Of a stretch of DNA of 64,000 nucleotides, positions 23,301 to 34,685 are shown in pieces. The first letter of the stretch is position 1, and each line of letters begins with the position of its first letter. A program made the position numbers and the translations under genes. Source of the DNA: Neelides folsomi (Eukaryota; Arthropoda; Collembola; Neelipleona; Neelidae); contig JAQGBZ010000213.1 in NCBI GenBank assembly GCA_034687125.1, positions 1 to 64,000 of the forward strand. Reading direction: 5' to 3'. The notes beneath the pieces are model-generated. The model was not told where the DNA came from and searched no databases. It saw only the letters and a list, made by a program, of their open reading frames with translations.

Positions 23301-24159
23301 CACTATAGGCGGCCTAATGAGGCCTTAAATAGAGTATGTATGATAAAATGATTGAATGATCACATTAAATGGTATTTATTATTATATATTAAGACTGGAT
23401 CTGAAATATTACCGACATCGCGTTTCTGTTACATTAAAATCAAATTCTTCAAATTTTTGAGGATGTTTCAAAGTCTTACGTGTTTATACGTAATTATAAT
23501 TACATATCATAAGAGTTAAGAGATGAGTCAATGTAATGCTAAAAATAAATGAGATAAGCTCCACATTGTATTGATCAGTATTAGACAAACTTGGTTAATA
23601 TTTTTTATTCTGATGCACTATTAATTACATCGTCTGGGCTTAATATTCGACTAGAATTGAACTTCAAATGATTTGGTTCACACTCACACTTCCCTTAAAA
23701 GGAAATTTTTGTTCATAATTAAAGAATATGTTATATTTCATCTATGTATTATGTAAATGTAAATACAAGTATACCTGTATACATATATGCATGGTATAAA
23801 CAAAAACATTTTACTATACAGATAAGATTTGTACTTACAAAATTTAAATAATATTTCTTTGTGCCTATCATACCTATCATACCTATGATACCCTCATATA
23901 TTTATACTAAATGAACTATATCATTAAATCACACATGCTTCATATATTGATTGAAATAGATTTAGAATTGATTAATAGATTCTTTCACAAATCAAAAAGC
24001 TGACATGACTTTAAAACTAAATTGATAATTCAGGTTCATTTACCTATTACAACTATTAGGTATACATAATTTCATTTGGGTGATTTAAGTTGAATATTTA
24101 GTTAACATGATATTAAACTGTACATAATAATTACCCGAATCTTCCGTGTCTTTCTTCAT
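17357..24159 (-). CDS. SCARB: CD36 / scavenger receptor class B family protein
   Basis: Two-pass membrane receptor of the CD36 family (lipid uptake, phagocytosis or chemosensory co-receptor). Ten coding exons: 24135-24159, 22629-22759, 19444-19607, 19215-19359, 18918-19124, 18602-18764, 18110-18472, 17866-17987, 17652-17777, 17357-17527; total 1617 nt, 538 aa. The N-terminal tail MKKDTEDSVSIWTSAMQK precedes TM1 (about 20-43). The large ectodomain shows the family marks MRVPIYIKFRYFNITNPEE, ELGPYVF, NYCNRINGSEG and GAPVVMSNAHFL, and TM2 lies near 510-531. The tiny first exon is far upstream; it was chosen because it supplies an ATG in frame, whereas starting at the internal ATG (22739) would drop the cytosolic tail. 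The introns 19608-22628 and 22760-24134 are unusually long. An acidic, Ala/Glu-rich insert lies in exon 18110-18472. Confidence 0.93.
19608..22628. other. Long intron of the CD36-like gene
   Basis: Three-kilobase intron. No other gene seen. It carries the minisatellite at 21870-22205 and otherwise AT-rich unique DNA. The open frame at 22041-22373 is largely made by the repeat. Confidence 0.6.
21870..22205. repeat. Minisatellite with GCGTTCTAATAGAGACCC unit
   Basis: Two clusters (about 21880-21965 and 22130-22205) of an 18-bp unit near GCGTTCTAATAGAGACCC, imperfect, inside the CD36-like intron. Similar in reverse complement to the repeat at 41-147. Confidence 0.75.
22760..24134. other. First intron of the CD36-like gene
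   Basis: AT-rich intron with no exon-like segments found. It includes a short stretch near 23293-23315 that resembles the phage T7 promoter by chance or artefact. Confidence 0.5.
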
Positions 24160-24818
24160 TTCCGCTTGTTGAATCGAAGGGTCACAAATGAGATTCCAAT
24201 ATGGGGTATTCTCCTTGATTTACAGAATAGAGTAGAATATGTATATATTATACAAAGTGAAACATTCACTGACGAGTGAAATGGTCAACTTAAATGTTTA
24301 GCAAACATAGCACGAAATAATTTTATTATTCATATTACAATTTATTCGTTTATTCAGCAAATAAATTCCATAAACCAAATTCAGTTCATTGTAATATTTA
24401 TTTCAACGTTTCATTTTCTAATTCCAAATAACTATTATTCGTAAAGTGAATATAAACATGAAGCCCCTTATATTTAATACATTACCTACTAAATATATTT
24501 TAGTATTTTTTAATGTAAATCCATGTTTGTTATATTATTTGTAAAAGTTTGTTAATTATGTTTTTATACTTATAATATTACGATATATCTGCTATTAGTG
24601 CTATTACATGAACTAATAAAAACATAATAAAGTTTTGTAACATGAATTGTTCGGTGTTGAAGATTGTTCTGAATATAAACTTAAAAAATAATAATAAGTA
24701 ATTAAACTTGACTTGTTATATTTTATTTATTTTACCTAATGAAACCAATAATATACACAGTATAAAGTGTATGTATGAAAGACACTAATTTAAATTGCTT
24801 GATTTTAAATATAATATA
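24160..24818. other. Intergenic, CD36 promoter side
   Basis: No gene seen. It holds the presumed promoter and 5' UTR of the CD36-like gene and the 3' flank of the gustatory receptor. Confidence 0.5.
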
Positions 24819-27254
24819 TTAATCCGCATTAGCATGAAATATATATTCATCGTATTCCCAGGCGTAATCAACGAGTTCACTGACATTTAAATAACTCCCT
24901 GTGCCTTCGATCATTCCAAGAAATGCTACGTCGATGATTTTCCCAATTGTGTGATTCAATTCATCCGTTTCAGGATAAAGATAACGGATAGATTCATCGA
25001 TATAATTCAATTTCAAGTTCACTTGAACCAAAATAATCACATAAATCAGAATGGCACCGCAAATCTAAAAAAATAAAAAAAATGTAAATATATTGATTGA
25101 TTGAACCACTTATAAATAATTAAGCTATTATTAAAAGTAATAGAATTCTATTAATTATATAAATTACCCGAAGAAAGAAGCTCTTGTCAATTTCAAGATA
25201 ATTTCCTGTTGAAATTCCTTTCCCAATTTGACCAGAATAGGAAATGAACATTGTGATGATCTTAAAATTCAAGTTCCAATTAATAATTCAACGTTTTAAT
25301 AAACCTTTATAATCAACCAACTTACAAAATAGTTTTCATGAATTTCTCCTCTATCAATTAATGCACGTCTTTTGATAACCATCAACCCTTTTAGAGCCTT
25401 TAATAAAATTAAAATGATTCATTTTTAATTAAACAGGAAACATGTTGAATATGTACTCTTTGTTTTACTCTTTGTTTTTAAATGTAAGATTAGTTTTAAG
25501 TTTGTATAAAATTGTTCTCGACATACATTGACGGCGACTTCAGCGGCCGCCTGGGAAGCCGCGAATAGGAAAATGAGTAGATGAATTATATAAGGCAAAA
25601 GAACCATTGAATCGCAAACTCTTACGCCCAAAAAATCATTTTCATCGTCGTCGCTTTGAGCACAGCGGTACAAGTGATAGAGACAAAATACAATGCTGGT
25701 GATCTGCATATTGTAATTTATTTAATGTTAATGTTAGTCTTGTGTTTTAAATAAAAAAAATTCTATCGTATTTTAAATTCTTCTAAATATTAAATTGTTA
25801 AAACCTGTAATTTTATGCTTTCACAAGGAATGCGCTTTATTAATTTTAATTATCTGTATTACCGTTGTAATGTAATAGGTTTCAAGGGCTAGTGAAAATG
25901 CTTCATCGAGTCTTTCATTCATGTCAAGTAAAAGTTCAAAGTCATGCAGTAGATGTTTGATTGTATGGCGTTCCAATTCTTCCTCGCTTTCTTTCTTTCC
26001 AAGAACATCAACTGCATTGAAGCAAAAAATTCATTTTTTAGCGAAGGATCACTTTAATTTGTTTATTAACATTCTTTCATTCTAGGAGATCATAAAAAGA
26101 ATTTAAAAAATTATAAATAAAAAAATTGTTTTACATCGAGGAGAAAGGAACTTCCCAAGCCTTGTTGTGTACAAATCATAAGCGTTGGACGTGAGATGAC
26201 AATAATAAATGAAGAGGATGACAAAAGCCTTGGCTGCCATATTAATGTAAATGACCACCCCGAAGAAACCCCATCGATAATAGGTGAATTTCGGATCCGT
26301 AAAAAGTGCCGGTTTGAAGACTCTTAAAGTTAACATTGAGAGTGCCACAGACATCCCGGAGCTAATTGGTGTCAGATGACAAATTTGAAAAACAATTAAA
26401 ACGAAGGTGAAGATGAACCAAATTGCAAGTAGAATTTGAATAAATTCCTTCATTCCTTTGCTTGCATGAAGTTTAGTGATTTTTATGACTCTTCAAAAAA
26501 ACATAAATTATATTTAGTAAATTAATATTGTATTTAAAATAAAATTAGTTTAGTTGAATATTTATTAAACAAAATTGTAATTATATTTTAATTTTAATTA
26601 CTGGATCCACTGTGACATGTATGTTCTAATTAGTTTTCGTCTTCTATAAAAACAAATATTCCACACATTGGCTTGAATGAGCAACATGAGCATGTCCACA
26701 CAAGGAACCATATTTCTATACAAAATGACTTGTTCACCCGCTCGGGTCCAATTCTTATCAAAAGCTCCATGATGATAATTAGCTTGATCTGGATAATTGG
26801 CAATGACTCCGAATAAATTAACGAAATAGAGTATCAAAAGTCCGAACATCAGAATACTCGTCAAGTAGAACATCACACTCGTGAGTCGTCCAGTCCGATA
26901 TTCCATTCCGCCCAAAGAAAGCCCTTCCCGGTCATTGATATGCAGAACAAGCGGCATTCGACCTAACAATTGGGTCACGGTCATGTAAGGAGCAATTGCA
27001 TCCACAGCACTAATGGGATATCTGTTGACATTCTCTTTGCTGCCAATGCTGCTCGTACTACTTCCGATTTCTTCTTCCATTGGAATCCTCCGTCCTGCAG
27101 CATCAACTTGTAGGGGATCTTTTTCTTTCTTGTCGCGCTTTTTGAGTTGTTTATGACCTTTATGATGCTTTTTACGATCTTTGCCTTTTCCGCGATCTTT
27201 TGAACGCTTTGAACCTTTTGAGCGATGTTTTCGACGACCCGTGTTATTTTTCAC
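24819..27254 (-). CDS. Gustatory receptor (insect 7tm_7 family)
   Basis: Ligand-gated chemoreceptor of the insect gustatory receptor family. Seven exons: 26602-27254, 26135-26490, 25863-26011, 25527-25703, 25326-25397, 25168-25260, 24819-25064; total 1746 nt, 581 aa. The first exon holds a Lys/Arg/His-rich cytosolic N-tail (about 1-48) and the first two TM segments. Later exons carry further TMs and the helical linker LLLDMNERLDEAFSLALETYY, typical of GRs. The C-terminus has KSFFLRICGAILIYVIILVQ, matching the family signature TYhhhhhQF with Ile-Tyr for Thr-Tyr (I507-Y508 to Q514). Unusually, about 67 residues follow this motif, where GRs normally stop almost at once. The ligand cannot be told. 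GRs are an arthropod chemosensory expansion. Confidence 0.87.
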
Positions 27255-27587
27255 TTACGTTTATTTATTTATTTGTTTGATAAAATCCTTTAATTGGCTT
27301 TATGTTGAATAATTTGATTTTTTTATCATTTTGAGTAATTATTGGGACAATTGAGAAACTCGAGTCATGGAGCGCTAAAACTTCAACTTTTAATTTTTAT
27401 TTTAACGAATTTTTCGTTCTCATTTTGGATTTGGAATTTGGTCTTGGCTTCTGAAATTAAATTATCTTATTTAAAAGTAAGTTAAATAAAAGGTTGGTTT
27501 TGACATAAATAATAAGATTTATCTTGTTTAGTTAATAATTTGATTAATTTTGTAATTTTTGTTCAAGTTTAATAGGATTGGATTGAA

Positions 27588-28894
27588 ATGGTGGAGCCGA
27601 TCCGAATTTCATCGTCGAAGTCGAAATGGTTTGGGTGTATTGTTTTAGTGGCTGTTACGATTACGATCAGTTAAATGTGACTTCCCAAATTCTTATTAGC
27701 GACTTTTTAAATGTTTCAAATGACCTCCATGATTTCATTATATTGTGGCGAATGAAATTATCAATATCACTTTAAATGGTATCCATTTGTTATTATTTAT
27801 AAACTTTTTCTATTTCTTTTTCTATTTAGTTAATTTCAGGATTCAATCCAGTTGAATACAAATCTTGGGAAACAAAAGTGATCCTCAATTACATGAAAGA
27901 TTTGCTAAAAGAAGCAGAAATGGTCAAATCTCCAATTTTCATTTCATCTTGGCTTTCTTTGGATTTAGACAAAAGCAATGCGGATTATTCAATTTCAAAA
28001 TTCATTGGTGAACTTCCTGGAAGTACTTTAAGCAATACGGTTATATTTTTTATGAGTGACAACGGGAAAGAATATAATCCAACTACCAAATTCATTCCCG
28101 AAACAATGGGAGAATATTTTGAAGCTCGCCTGCCAAACCTTTGGGTTCATTTGCCTAAAAAGCTTTCAAAGGATCGGGATCGGTTGGTTATCAATGCCAA
28201 AGGAAGACTCACAAGTCAATATGACGTTTACTGGACAATCCTTGACATCATGAAATTGGAAAGAGTGACACGCTATACACATTATATTGACACAATGGAC
28301 ATTGTGGATGAAGTTCGAGAAACTGTAATTACCAACATTAATTTAAATATTTAACTAATTTATGATTAATCATGATTTTATTTTTAATCAATTCTATAAT
28401 AATTATATGTTAATATGAAACTTTAAATTATTTTGAATTGTTTAATCTTAAGATTTAAATTTTTAATTAGGGTTCAAGCCTTCTGACCGAAATTGAAAGA
28501 ATGCGCGCTTGTCGTCATATTGAAATTGCCGAAGAAATTTGTCCTTGTGTAATTCCTCAAATTATAAAGAAACCGTCATTTCTTAAAGAAGCGAGTTTGG
28601 CTGGAATGAAATATATTAATGGACTTATCCCCCAAGAATGCAATCAACTCAAAGTTAAGAAGGTTTTGAATGGCGGAAATTTTGATCCACTTGACACAAA
28701 GGAACTTCAAAGAATCATCATTAGTTTTCAAACCACTCCATATTGAAATGGAGCTTTGGTATGATCCAAACTCCCACTCATTTTCACCAATACCCGAAAT
28801 CAAACGACTTGACTTCAACGAGAGATTGATGGATCAAAACAAATGCATTGATCACCATGCTATTGAACCTTTTTGTTCATGCATTCAAATATGA
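27588..28894 (+). pseudogene. Truncated, frameshifted DUF229 sulfatase-like gene
   Basis: Related to the DUF229 alkaline-phosphatase-fold proteins of ecdysozoans. Exons 27588-27669 (signal anchor GCIVLVAVTITI), 27840-28324 and 28471-28746 join in frame. The middle exon shows the family blocks IFFMSDNGKEYNPTTKF (usually SDHG), EARLPNLWVHLP and TSQYDVYWTILDIM, and the third shows SSLLTEIERMRACRHIEIAEEICPC. The several hundred residues that normally precede the middle exon, including the metal-binding N-terminal half, are absent. At about 28730-28746 the frame breaks: IIISFQTTP ends in a stop, while the expected continuation IEMELWYD to FCSCIQI runs in the next frame to 28894. The metal-site His of SDHG is Asn here. 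I call it a decayed copy; a short expressed protein cannot be excluded. Confidence 0.75.
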
Positions 28895-29144
28895 TTATGG
28901 TTTTATAATTATTACCAATTCTAAATGTAAGATGTTCTTGTTCAATTTCAAATGAATTAGTTTTAAATAAACTATGCAAGTTTTTACTTTTTAATATTCT
29001 GTATTTAAAAACGTAAGTTTAAAAACCCTTTAAAAACTTAAAATGTGTAAATCCCTATGCTTTCATTCGAGATCCTCTTCAAAACGAAATCTGTTTCAAA
29101 ACTTTCAATTGACATGACATATGATATAGGTTAATAACCAAACA

Positions 29145-31065
29145 CTAATTTTTTTTAAATCTGATGAACAAGTCCGAAGAGGGTGAAATGAATTGTAAGC
29201 CGACATTCTTCCCAAGCTCCACTACTTTGTTCTCGTACATTGATTCGTGCTCCTTTCGAACATTTACAGCGTATCTGTTTAAAAAACGAAACATTCAGAT
29301 ATCATAAATATGTAGTAGTTATATGTACATTTAGATATATTTATTATCTCCAATAAGGGAAAGTTATCAAATCTAAACTGACTTTATTCTTTCAACCAGA
29401 AGAGTTCCGTCATCATTGAGGAGAATTGGAATGCTTTCCTTCACTTCTTGAGCTGAATGACTTCCAAGAAAAACACAATGAAAGAATCCTTTAAATTCCT
29501 CTTTCTCGCTCATGTTCTTCAAACAACTTGTGATATCGCCCCCTGATAGGAAATTGATCGTTGCATGAGGGAAATCGGATGATTTGGAGTTAAACATTTT
29601 TTCAATATTCGAAGCCGTAACATCAAAAGTTTTCTTGATAAAATCTTTGTTTCTCTTTTCAAATAATTCTTCGTCTCCTTCAACTCCATGAGAAATAAAA
29701 GGGCCAGTGACGATGTCGCCTAAATATTCCCACCCTCCCGTTTCTCTCCTTCCTATACAAATATAGCAAACAATTTACTTATCTGAACAATGTTAGAAAC
29801 TTTAAAAAATGTATGATAATATTTTACAATTACAGACCTGTTAAAAGTGTAGGATTTGGTTGAGAGTATTCAGATTCGTAATGAGTGAAAGCGAGTCCTG
29901 TCTTTCGCCACTTTTTATATTCGGCAAATGAAATGATTCCAAGTGATTCTTTTCCTTTGTCCAATAAACTCATGTTGTAATCCCAGTCAAAAACTCCGTC
30001 TTTGGAGTCAAATCTCATTTTCAAATGATTACGCAATCTTCGTTCCCTATTATAGTAATTATATTTAATAAAAAAAATTGTATAGCTTTTTAATGAATGA
30101 TTAAATTATAATAATATTGATTAATGATTACCAAATTAGTTCCACTTGTGAACTCAAAATATCATTTTTAATCCAATTTTCAAAGATTTCTACGAGAGCG
30201 TCTCGTTCTTTAAACTTCATCTTTGAAAGAGAAAGGAACGGGAGTTTTTCTTTGAGGAGTTCTCCTTCGGTCAACATTCTAAAATAATACAATAAAATGC
30301 AAATATGTCATACGTGTATATAATTTAATGGTAGGTTAATTACTATAAAATAATAAGTATACTATTATGTAATTAAGTATTATGTATAAAAGCAATACTC
30401 AAAATACTTAATTATATATGTATAATAATGTATGCCCGTAAGAATACTATTTGTATGGGAAATTTATTAATGGATGAATTTACCTAATTGCAAGATTTGC
30501 CAGTCGATCTAAACAATTTTTTGTCTGACGCCGAATGAGTAAATTGGCAAAGATCTCCATGAATTGGTTTCTTCGTTCGATCAAACCTCCTTCGGTATCA
30601 AAAGCGAGGAGAAAAAATATAAGTTCTCGCGCACAAAGCTCAAGTCGGCTCTCCATTAGATAAATCTAAATAAATCCATATTTTATATTTTTACATTTCT
30701 CATTAAACTACTTCACTTTAAAAGAATATAAATCATTAATATATTACGTTGATTTTAAGTTCGCTCTTAATGTTAGATTCCATAATAGTTTTGAGACTAT
30801 GGCGAGCATCTCCTTCAGACACGAGCAAGATGTTGATGGATTCATCTTGGATCTTAGATTCTGATAAAAATGCATATGAAATTAAAATCATTTAACTTTT
30901 ATGTTCCATGATATTCAAAATCATATAAAAAGAATATTTTTTATAATACTTTAATAATATTATTATAAAAAATATCCCACCAGATACAAATTCACATTCA
31001 CACAGATTGAACGCTGGTGTAAGACCCCAAAATGCAATATTTCCCATGCCAAGTTTCAGATTCAT
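29145..31065 (-). CDS. DNAAF3: Dynein axonemal assembly factor 3 homolog
   Basis: Cytoplasmic factor needed to pre-assemble axonemal dynein arms. Seven exons: 30981-31065, 30748-30860, 30484-30665, 30132-30278, 29838-30046, 29383-29752, 29145-29274; total 1236 nt, 411 aa. Family blocks in order: GNIAFWGLTPAFNL at the start (FWG..PA in DNAAF3), INILLVSEGDARH (LLLGS.DGRH), the LELCARELIFFLLAF helix, LPFLSLSKMKFKERDALVEI, the DGVFDWDYNMSLLDKG / FAEYKKWRKTGLAF block, and YLGDIVTGPFISHGVE. The length is shorter than the vertebrate protein, which has a long variable tail. The last exon is read in the frame giving YAVNVRKEHE; the other frame is open but does not match the family. It implies motile cilia or flagellate sperm in this organism. 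Confidence 0.93.
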
Positions 31066-32476
31066 TTTATTACTGTACCAAATTGGGATTTGTTAAATTC
31101 AGTTATAAATATTATACAAAAATATTTACATTCTGTTATGGGGATAAATATCTTGACTTGTTCAAAAGAAAAAGTCGTGCAAAATGATATTTTAGGATAT
31201 TATGGTCATGCATGGATGTTTGATCGATAAATTATTGATATCTTACTAGATAGATTCTCTACCTAAAAGATGATAAAAATATAATTGGGATAATAGAACT
31301 AAATAGATTAAGTAATAATACGTGATGAAATAAATGAACGATAAAATTACGAATCATAGTATGCTTCTACTGAAAATCTTCATATTTTAGGCTTTGACGT
31401 AGTGATGTAGTGACGTAAGATGCATGATTTACTATATAGTAAAGGAATTGTGTTATTATACAAATAGTTAACCGTTTAGTACAGGGTGCGTCAAAAGTAT
31501 AGTAGGTAAATCTAGTGTTTAAAAATAATCTCCAATTGTCTTCGACACATCTCTTCCATTAAGTTTCGAGTCTTGTGATCTTTTGGAATGGAAGAGAATT
31601 CCTTTTAATCCCCATTCTCCCCAGTGGACACACATTGGACGGGAATTTATTGGCGATATTTGGATGAATGAACTGTTTCCTCCTCTTTATCCCTAGAGAG
31701 ACTTTTCAAAGGTTTACGACCAAGAACTTCACGACTACGTATTCCCCTAGATCAGCATGCGTCCCGAAGTCTATTGATAAGATGGGGTCAGAAGAGTTGA
31801 AAGTCAATGGACGAGATGTGTTGAATGAAAGGGGAATTATTTTGTTATCAAATGTTATCAAACGAGAGTTTAAAAAATAATTGTTTTTATATGAATTTTA
31901 TGGGGTGCCGTGAGAAATCGAGTAAACTTTGATTTGAATATAATGTATTGTAGTAAGGATATCTTATATCAAGGATGAAGTTAACTTAGGATAATTAAGA
32001 TAGTGAGATAGCAGCATTACAAATCCAATAGTAATATTACCTATTTTATGAACAAATTGGAATTTCGCAATCTGCCTGTGCTGCCAAATTATTAAAGTTA
32101 AAAGTAAAGATAGATTAAAAATTCAGGTCAATTTTGAAGATAATTGTCATTTTATCTTGCACTGGAGTCAAATACAAAGACGCCCCACTTGCTATGCTAT
32201 GTGACAATGTGATATAAAACACTAATATTAGGAGTGGGAAACTTATTAGATGTATATTAATTATTCGTGTTGTCAGATTGTGTTTAATAATTTTATATTT
32301 ATTTGTACTTTAACCTATTATATTCTATTGTGGTAGTTGTAATATTGTTTTATATCGTTTAACCAGATTTAACTAGGATTTTAATTCTTTCTTTCATTCT
32401 TTGTCGCGAAATTGTGGAAAAAGTGCAAGAGGGCGAGGTTTATAAACAACTTATCATTTTTACAATTAATCCAATT
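31066..32476. other. Intergenic with transposon relic
   Basis: Holds the DNAAF3 promoter side, a decayed transposase-like stretch at 31482-31880 and the fucosyltransferase 5' region. No other gene seen. Confidence 0.5.
31482..31880 (+). mobile_element. Decayed transposase-derived fragment
   Basis: Starts with AGGGTGCGTCAAAAGTATAG, which looks like a Tc1/mariner-type end. A frame interrupted by several stop codons then gives PHSPQWTHIGREFIGDIW and, near the end, VESQWTRCVE-KGNYF, resembling the C-terminal end of such transposases (RW.RCI...G.YF). No matching terminal repeat was found at the other side. Inactive relic; the assignment to a superfamily is tentative. Confidence 0.4.
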
Positions 32477-33893
32477 ATGAAGAGAAGAACAATTTTATTA
32501 TTATATATTTCATTATTCGGATCTATTTCGTATTTATTTTCACACTACATAACAGTTGGTGATGTGTATCATTATTTTCGTGTACCTGAAATAAGGAGTG
32601 TTCAATTTGACTATTTTAATTTTTCAAATGGAAATGGAAAATTGGTGATGCTTTGGACTCCTCATTGGGGAGTGAGCGGTTCAGATGCATGGGGAGTTAA
32701 AGAGAATTCATTGGACGGTTGTTCAGTTAAATGTGACTTTACTAGCGAAAAATCATTATTGGAAAAAAGTGACGTTTTGATGTTTTCTTCTAATTGGGAT
32801 GTTTATTTTCAGTAAAATAAAAATACTTTTTCTACTTATATTGTTTAATTTGAATTTAATTTGAATTTCTTAAATATCTTGAATTTTATTGTTTGTGTTT
32901 GTAGAGCTCCAATGCCAAAATACAGAAGAGCTGACCAACTCTACGTTTACTTCTGGCATGAATCACCAGGATATTCTTATTTGACATTAAGCAGATGGAA
33001 AAACTTCTTCAATCTGACAATGACTTATAGAAGGGATGCTGATATTTACAATCCTTATGGAAGATTTCATCAACTTCAAAAAGGAGAATCTCAAGAAATG
33101 GAAACTGTAGAAAATGTCAAGTGAGTTAATTAACGAATTAATTAGTGAATTAAAAATAATTAAAAATCATAACAATTGTGAAAAAAATTCTTTTATATTT
33201 AATATTGAAAAAATGTCTTTGTGTTTAATATTTTAGTGATTAATATAATTATATTAGAAAAAATAATGTAATTTAATATTTTTCAGAAAGAAAAAGAAAT
33301 TAATTGCATGGCTCGTTTCCAGTTGCAATTCTTTGAGCGATCGTGAAGGATTTGTGGAAAAATTGCAAAAATACTTTCAAGTTGACATTTATGGACAATG
33401 CGGAATGAAGTGTCCTGAGGATGTCGACTGTATGCATTATATAGGACAAAATTACAAATTTTATTTATCTCTGGAAAATAGTCTTTGTATGGATTACATC
33501 ACGGAAAAGTTTTATAACGCATATGCTTGTGGACTCATCCCAATTTCTTATTCAATTGGCGTTGATCAAATTGCTCCAAAGAACTCTTACATTGATGCTC
33601 TCAATTTTACTGTTGAAGAATTGGTCGAAAAAATCAAATATCTGGACAATAACATTGAGGAATATTTGAAGTATTTTGAATGGAAGCGAGAATTCAAAGT
33701 TTCTAATATGTTTGAAAACGAATGGTGCCATTTGTGTGAAGTTGTTAGCAGGTTCGATAAGGGCAATCAAAGCATGTACAAATCTTATGATATTGAAGAA
33801 TGGTGGCAAGGGACGGATGAGAATCCAATGTGCGTTCACAGTCCCTCCTATTATGTTCGATTAAAAGAATTTTTGGATTTTGCTATAATTTAA
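32477..33893 (+). CDS. FucT: Alpha-1,3-fucosyltransferase (GT10)
   Basis: Golgi type II enzyme transferring fucose from GDP-fucose to N-glycan or related acceptors. Exons 32477-32811, 32905-33120 and 33287-33893 total 1158 nt, 385 aa. The first ATG in frame is at 32477; a TM anchor (about 5-24, TILLLYISLFGSISYLF) follows at once. GT10 marks: YFWHESPGYS (W.ESP), FNLTMTYRRDADIYNPYG (F.LT.SYR.DSD...PYG), KKKKKLIAWLVSSCNS and the GDP-fucose domain DVDCMHYIGQNYKFYLSLENSLCMDYITEKFYNA in two halves, with IPISYSI for the usual PVV.G. The C-terminal region has the expected CxxC-like WCHLC. The cluster is typical of core or Lewis-type FucTs; the exact acceptor is unknown. Confidence 0.93.
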
Positions 33894-34685
33894 AATAAAT
33901 CTAACATTAAGTCAGTTTGAATATTTAATTTTTATTATTTTATTATTTCTTTAATTTTAATACTCAAAGATTGATTTAAGGAAGCTAAGTTAAAACCAAA
34001 TCCTACTGATATATTTAACACTAACAGCAAACTTCCTAATTGTGTGCCACCTTACCTTTAGTTATAAGAATACGAATGAATCCATAAGGCGGAGGTTGCA
34101 TGCTAAATATTTAGGTCAAGGAATATTGCTCTTTTACCTTGTTCTACCTTTACATATATCACTACATGCTTTATTAATGCAGTATAGGTTTAATCCGTAT
34201 ATGAATTTTACTTTTACTTTAACTGTGATTTAGCTGTTTTATAAGCATTGTGTTTTTGTATAGTCTTAAAAATATATTAATTTAATCATAGCATTTATAA
34301 GATTAATATAAAGCGCAAGTTTCTTTCAAGTTTCAATGAAATGTTGACTTCACTTTTCCTCACATTCTTCAAGTCAATCTCGTTCTCATACCATTTGAGC
34401 ATCAGAGCAGAGAGATCAAACTCATTTTGGGAAGCTCAAGCGAAGTAAATATCCGTTCTTGCCTAAAATCGATAAATATGTGCTATACATTATACACTTT
34501 TAATTATAATACACCTTTAATACAAGATTTGTTTAATTGGATGGCGTGACCTGTAGATAATAAATAAAGGGACGCTGTGGAAGAAGGAAATTGAGAAGTT
34601 TTAACTTGGATTTACAGCCGCGATAGAATGAATCTTTTCTTCACATTTGATCTCAAAGTTCGCCGAATCAAGTCGAAGAGTAAAA
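33894..34685. other. Intergenic, no gene seen
   Basis: Spacer between the fucosyltransferase and MsrA genes. A 63-codon open frame at 34042-34233 has no family features. Confidence 0.5.

Noticed and set aside
29155-29274. Reading the last DNAAF3 exon in the frame IRCKCSKGARIN
   Set aside because: The other frame joins in phase with the previous exon and gives YAVNVRKEHE, which fits the family.
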